Origin: Thermacetogenium sp. UBA4966
GTDB taxonomy: Bacteria; Bacillota; DSM-12270; Thermacetogeniales; Thermacetogeniaceae
Length of the DNA: 17,164 bases
Direction: 5' to 3'
Assembly (NCBI GenBank): GCA_002397275.1
Contig: DHAA01000125.1
Location: 1 to 17,164, forward strand
The stretch's first letter is position 1. The number at the start of each line of letters is the position of its first letter. A program made the position numbers and the translations under genes. Under the pieces are notes generated by a model. The model was not told the origin of the DNA. It ran no database searches and saw nothing but the letters and a program-made list of their open reading frames with translations. Below are positions 15,052 through 17,164 of the stretch, one piece after another.

Positions 15052-16275
15052 CTACCTCTTCAAATTGACCAATTCCTGCAGCATCTCATCTGAAGTGGTG
15101 ATCACCCGGGAATTTGCCTGAAAGCCACGCTGCGTGATGATCATATCGGTAAACTCACTGGAAAGATCCACATTGGACATCTCCAAAGAACCAGGCTTTA
15201 AGGTACCGAAGCCGCTGCTGCCGGCGCTATTGATGTTAGGCGCTCCGGAGTTGCTGCTCACCGAGTAAAGAGAATTTCCTTCCTTGAAGAGCCCTGCTGG
15301 GTTAGAAAATTGGGAAAGGGCGATCTGGCCCAGGGTCCTGCTCACCCCATTGGAGAAAACACCTTCAATCGTTCCGCTCTGGTCGATGGCATAGCTCTCC
15401 AGCGTCCCGCTCGTGTAGCCGTCCTGGCTTTCGATAGCAGCGTTGAAAGCAGCGCCGTACTGAGTGAGTTTGGTGAAATCCAGGGTGATGTTAAGCGGAT
15501 CCGATCCAACCGGAGCAAAAGTAATGGCGTCGGAAGTAACCGTATCGTATGTCCCATTAGTATTGAAATTTATGGTTCCTGTTCCGCTGGCGGGAGCGGT
15601 CAGTGTGACTCCCTCGGGACATGTAATGGAGCCGACTGTCCATGTCCATTCATTAACCGCTGATTTCTCCAGTGTGACCGGTACCGTATACTCCTGCCCC
15701 TTGGAATCGTGAACAAAATAACTCAACACAATTGTATCGCCAGTCGCCACCTCGCTGTTCAAATTTCCTGCGAAAATCATGTTTTCAGTGGCTTTAGCGT
15801 TTTCCGAATCATTAAGGTTGATCTTAATATTGTTCAGGTGATCAGGGTCTTCCGGCATCCACCCCCGGACATGCATGCCGTTGAGCATACTGATCAGGTT
15901 GCCCTCTTCGTCAAAACCAAAACAGCCGACACGTGTATAATAGTCTCTGCCGCCGTCATTGAGGATGAAGAAGCCGTCCCCGTTGATGCCCAGATCGGTG
16001 TTTTTCCCGGTGTCCTGCATACTGGTGCCTTCCATGATCACGTCAATACTGCCCACCGATACACCGGGGCCAATCTGCATGGGGTTGACGCCCCCTCTCC
16101 CACCGGTTACCGGTCTGCTCGCCCCCTGGATCGTCTGGTAGAGCATATCCTGGAAATTTACCCGGCTTTTCTTAAAACCTGGGGTATTAACGTTGGCAAT
16201 GTTGTTGCCTATGACATCCATCCGCTGCTGGTGACATTTTAAGCCTGAAACAGCAGAAAAAAGTGAACGCATCAT
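15052..16275 (-). CDS. flgE: Flagellar hook protein FlgE
   Basis: FlgE is the subunit of the hook, the universal joint between rod and filament, exported by the type III apparatus. The 407-residue protein has the N-terminal rod/hook signature (MDVIGNNIANVNTPGFKKSR, about 19-38), the FlgE D2-type beta-rich middle region, and the C-terminal coiled-coil block SNVDLSSEFTDMIITQRGFQ. The ATG at 16275 is followed by a second ATG; GGAGG lies 8 bases before the first, one of the best ribosome sites in the window. This fits the large amount of hook subunit needed. Unlike its neighbours, the gene is separated on both sides by 80-90 base gaps that contain RNA hairpins. Confidence 0.96.
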   Translation of the reverse strand: MMRSLFSAVSGLKCHQQRMDVIGNNIANVNTPGFKKSRVNFQDMLYQTIQGASRPVTGGRGGVNPMQIGPGVSVGSIDVIMEGTSMQDTGKNTDLGINGDGFFILNDGGRDYYTRVGCFGFDEEGNLISMLNGMHVRGWMPEDPDHLNNIKINLNDSENAKATENMIFAGNLNSEVATGDTIVLSYFVHDSKGQEYTVPVTLEKSAVNEWTWTVGSITCPEGVTLTAPASGTGTINFNTNGTYDTVTSDAITFAPVGSDPLNITLDFTKLTQYGAAFNAAIESQDGYTSGTLESYAIDQSGTIEGVFSNGVSRTLGQIALSQFSNPAGLFKEGNSLYSVSSNSGAPNINSAGSSGFGTLKPGSLEMSNVDLSSEFTDMIITQRGFQANSRVITTSDEMLQELVNLKR

Positions 16276-16299
16276 CTTAAAAACCTCCTTTTTTAGGGC

Positions 16300-16353
16300 G
16301 GCTTACCTCCATCCTTCGGTAAACCAGGGCTCCCTCCTGTGAGGTCCGGCCCC
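16300..16353 (-). promoter_or_regulatory. Structured flgE leader with two abutting hairpins
   Basis: On the minus strand the 89-base gap before flgE can fold into two directly adjacent hairpins. The first pairs 16353-16349 with 16330-16326 and 16344-16341 with 16336-16333 around a tetraloop (16340-16337). The second pairs 16325-16318 with 16307-16300 (8 bp with one G-U, 10-base loop). The flgE Shine-Dalgarno lies just downstream and unpaired. There is no U-run, so it is not an obvious terminator. It matches no riboswitch that I recognise. An mRNA stability or processing element is plausible but not shown. Confidence 0.4.
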
Positions 16354-16364
16354 TTATTCCCTTA

Positions 16365-16730
16365 TTATGTAATCACCGCGCTGTCTATCTTTGTAAATAC
16401 ATTCCCCCGCGCACTGTTTTCATCGATTGCCGTTACCACCGTTCTGTTTTTGATGCTCACGATAAAAGCAAGATTATCCACAAGGACCAAAGAATTATTC
16501 GCCCCTTTGGCGGCCGCTTTTTCTACCGCGGCGTTAATCCTCTGCAGCTGTCCGTCATCGAGAGGGATCTTCCTTTTAGAAATCCGCTCCTGAGCATGCC
16601 GGGAAAACTTGAGAGACTGCTGAGCGAGAATCTCTTGAAAGCTTTCACCCTTCCGCATCCCCTCGTTTCTCGTCAGGTTGACGCTTGCCGACGGCAGAAG
16701 GGGACGGGGAAAAGAGATCTTATCTGTCAC
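16365..16730 (-). CDS. Flagellar operon protein, TIGR02530 family (function unknown)
   Basis: The 121-residue protein resembles the small conserved protein encoded between flgD and flgE in many Firmicutes flagellar operons. It has a disordered N-terminus (about 1-40), a basic segment FSRHAQERISKRKI (42-55), a helix at about 62-78, and a beta-rich C-terminus (SLVLVDNLAFIVSIKNRTVV followed by NVFTKIDSAVI). No signal peptide or membrane helix is visible. The GTG at 16730 overlaps the flgD stop by 4 bases (GTGA), with GGTGA 6 bases upstream. Position suggests a role in hook assembly or hook export, but no biochemical function can be read from the sequence. Confidence 0.85.
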   Translation of the reverse strand: MTDKISFPRPLLPSASVNLTRNEGMRKGESFQEILAQQSLKFSRHAQERISKRKIPLDDGQLQRINAAVEKAAAKGANNSLVLVDNLAFIVSIKNRTVVTAIDENSARGNVFTKIDSAVIT

Positions 16731-17164
16731 CCATCTTCACCACCCTCAGCCGCAGCCGATACACTGTTAACCCAATAGAGCGGAACCGCTTTCCCGTCCA
16801 ACTGCAGCCAGACATTTCCTTCCCTCTGGTAAAAACCTGACACCTTCCCCTTGATCAGGGCGCCGCTTTCCGGATCTACCGCTTCAATGCTGCGGCCGAG
16901 CAGGCTGGAGGCGAAAGACAGGTCGCCCCGTTCCCATGACAATTCCTGTAAACCTATCATGTATTCCAGTTTTGTGTTCAGATTCTGCAAATTCTCCAGA
17001 GAGGTCAGTTGAGACATCTGAGCAATGAACTCGGTGTTTTTCACCGGTTCCATGGGGTCCTGCTGCTTGAGCTGGCAGACTAAAAGCTTCAAAAATTCAT
17101 CTTTACCGAGATTTTGCGACTCCACATTGATAGTTTGCCGCTGTTGCGAAGAAGCGCTGATCGC
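16727..17164 (-). CDS. flgD: Flagellar hook assembly scaffold protein FlgD (5' partial)
   Basis: FlgD is the hook cap that guides FlgE polymerisation. The visible 145 codons run off the window at 17164. The core FlgD motif is present (LGKDEFLKLLVCQLKQQDP, then NTEFIAQMSQLTSLENLQNL), followed by a short beta domain (LLGRSIEAVDPESG to LYWVNSVSAA). A GTG at 17125 is in frame but has no Shine-Dalgarno, and the 13 codons before it are open and typical of the Ser/Gln-rich FlgD N-terminus. The true start is therefore outside the window. The C-terminal part is short, lacking the full FlgD Ig-like domain of enteric bacteria, as is common in Firmicutes. Confidence 0.93.
   Translation of the reverse strand, partial: AISASSQQRQTINVESQNLGKDEFLKLLVCQLKQQDPMEPVKNTEFIAQMSQLTSLENLQNLNTKLEYMIGLQELSWERGDLSFASSLLGRSIEAVDPESGALIKGKVSGFYQREGNVWLQLDGKAVPLYWVNSVSAAAEGGEDG

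Noticed and set aside
15709..16242. 177-codon plus-strand open frame opposite flgE
   Set aside because: It is fully antisense to a clear flgE, has no family features and no convincing ribosome site. It is a shadow of codon bias in the real gene.
16276..16364. c-di-GMP or other known riboswitch in the flgE leader
   Set aside because: The motif TTTACCGAAGG resembles the end of GEMM-type riboswitches, but the conserved GCAAA-type cores and two-helix tetraloop layout are absent.
1..17164. A novel defence, mobile or biosynthetic system
   Set aside because: Every gene of normal length is assignable to a flagellar or chemotaxis family except the 13-codon fragment at the edge. No direct repeats, transposase, integrase or CRISPR-like arrays are visible.

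Overview
This window is the distal part of a large Firmicutes-type flagellar/chemotaxis (fla/che) operon. Every supported gene lies on the minus strand, so transcription runs from high to low coordinates. Gene content and order match the Bacillus subtilis fla/che operon almost gene for gene. FliY (a CheC-FliN fusion), the CheC/CheD pair, FlbD/SwrD and the TIGR02530-type flagellar operon protein point to Bacillota. The moderate base composition, very strong Shine-Dalgarno sequences and frequent TTG/GTG starts suggest a clostridial lineage, perhaps Peptococcaceae/Desulfotomaculum-like. The genus is inference.

Layout in transcription order: hook assembly (partial flgD 17164-16727; TIGR02530-family protein 16730-16365; hook protein flgE 16275-15052); motor and switch (flbD 14970-14731, fliL, fliM, fliY, then a cheY response regulator 12168-11806); the type III export gate (fliO, fliP, fliQ, fliR, flhB, flhA 11809-6320); the SRP-like GTPase flhF (6330-5179); a PilZ c-di-GMP-binding protein (5162-4515); chemotaxis signalling (cheA, cheW, cheC, cheD 4437-917); the flagellar sigma factor sigma-28 (888-115); and the first 13 codons of another gene running off the low end.

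How it works together: FlgD and FlgE build the hook, and FliO/P/Q/R, FlhB and FlhA form the export gate. FliM/FliY form the switch that CheY-P binds. CheA/CheW generate CheY-P, while FliY and CheC carry intact phosphatase motifs that remove it. CheD deamidates receptors and partners with CheC. Sigma-28 then drives late flagellar genes. The PilZ protein would tie the motor to c-di-GMP.

Genes mostly touch, overlap or sit within 20 bases of each other, which indicates translational coupling. The only gaps of note are 75-90 bases long: before flgE, between flgE and flbD, between the PilZ gene and cheA, and after the sigma gene. No stretch over 300 bases lacks a gene. I see no tRNA, rRNA, CRISPR array or mobile element.

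Most of the window is ordinary. The notable departures are the absence of flhG and cheB from their usual place between flhF and cheA, where a PilZ gene and a short coding-like tail are found instead, paired RNA hairpins on both sides of flgE, and heavy use of TTG starts. I do not see an undescribed system here.
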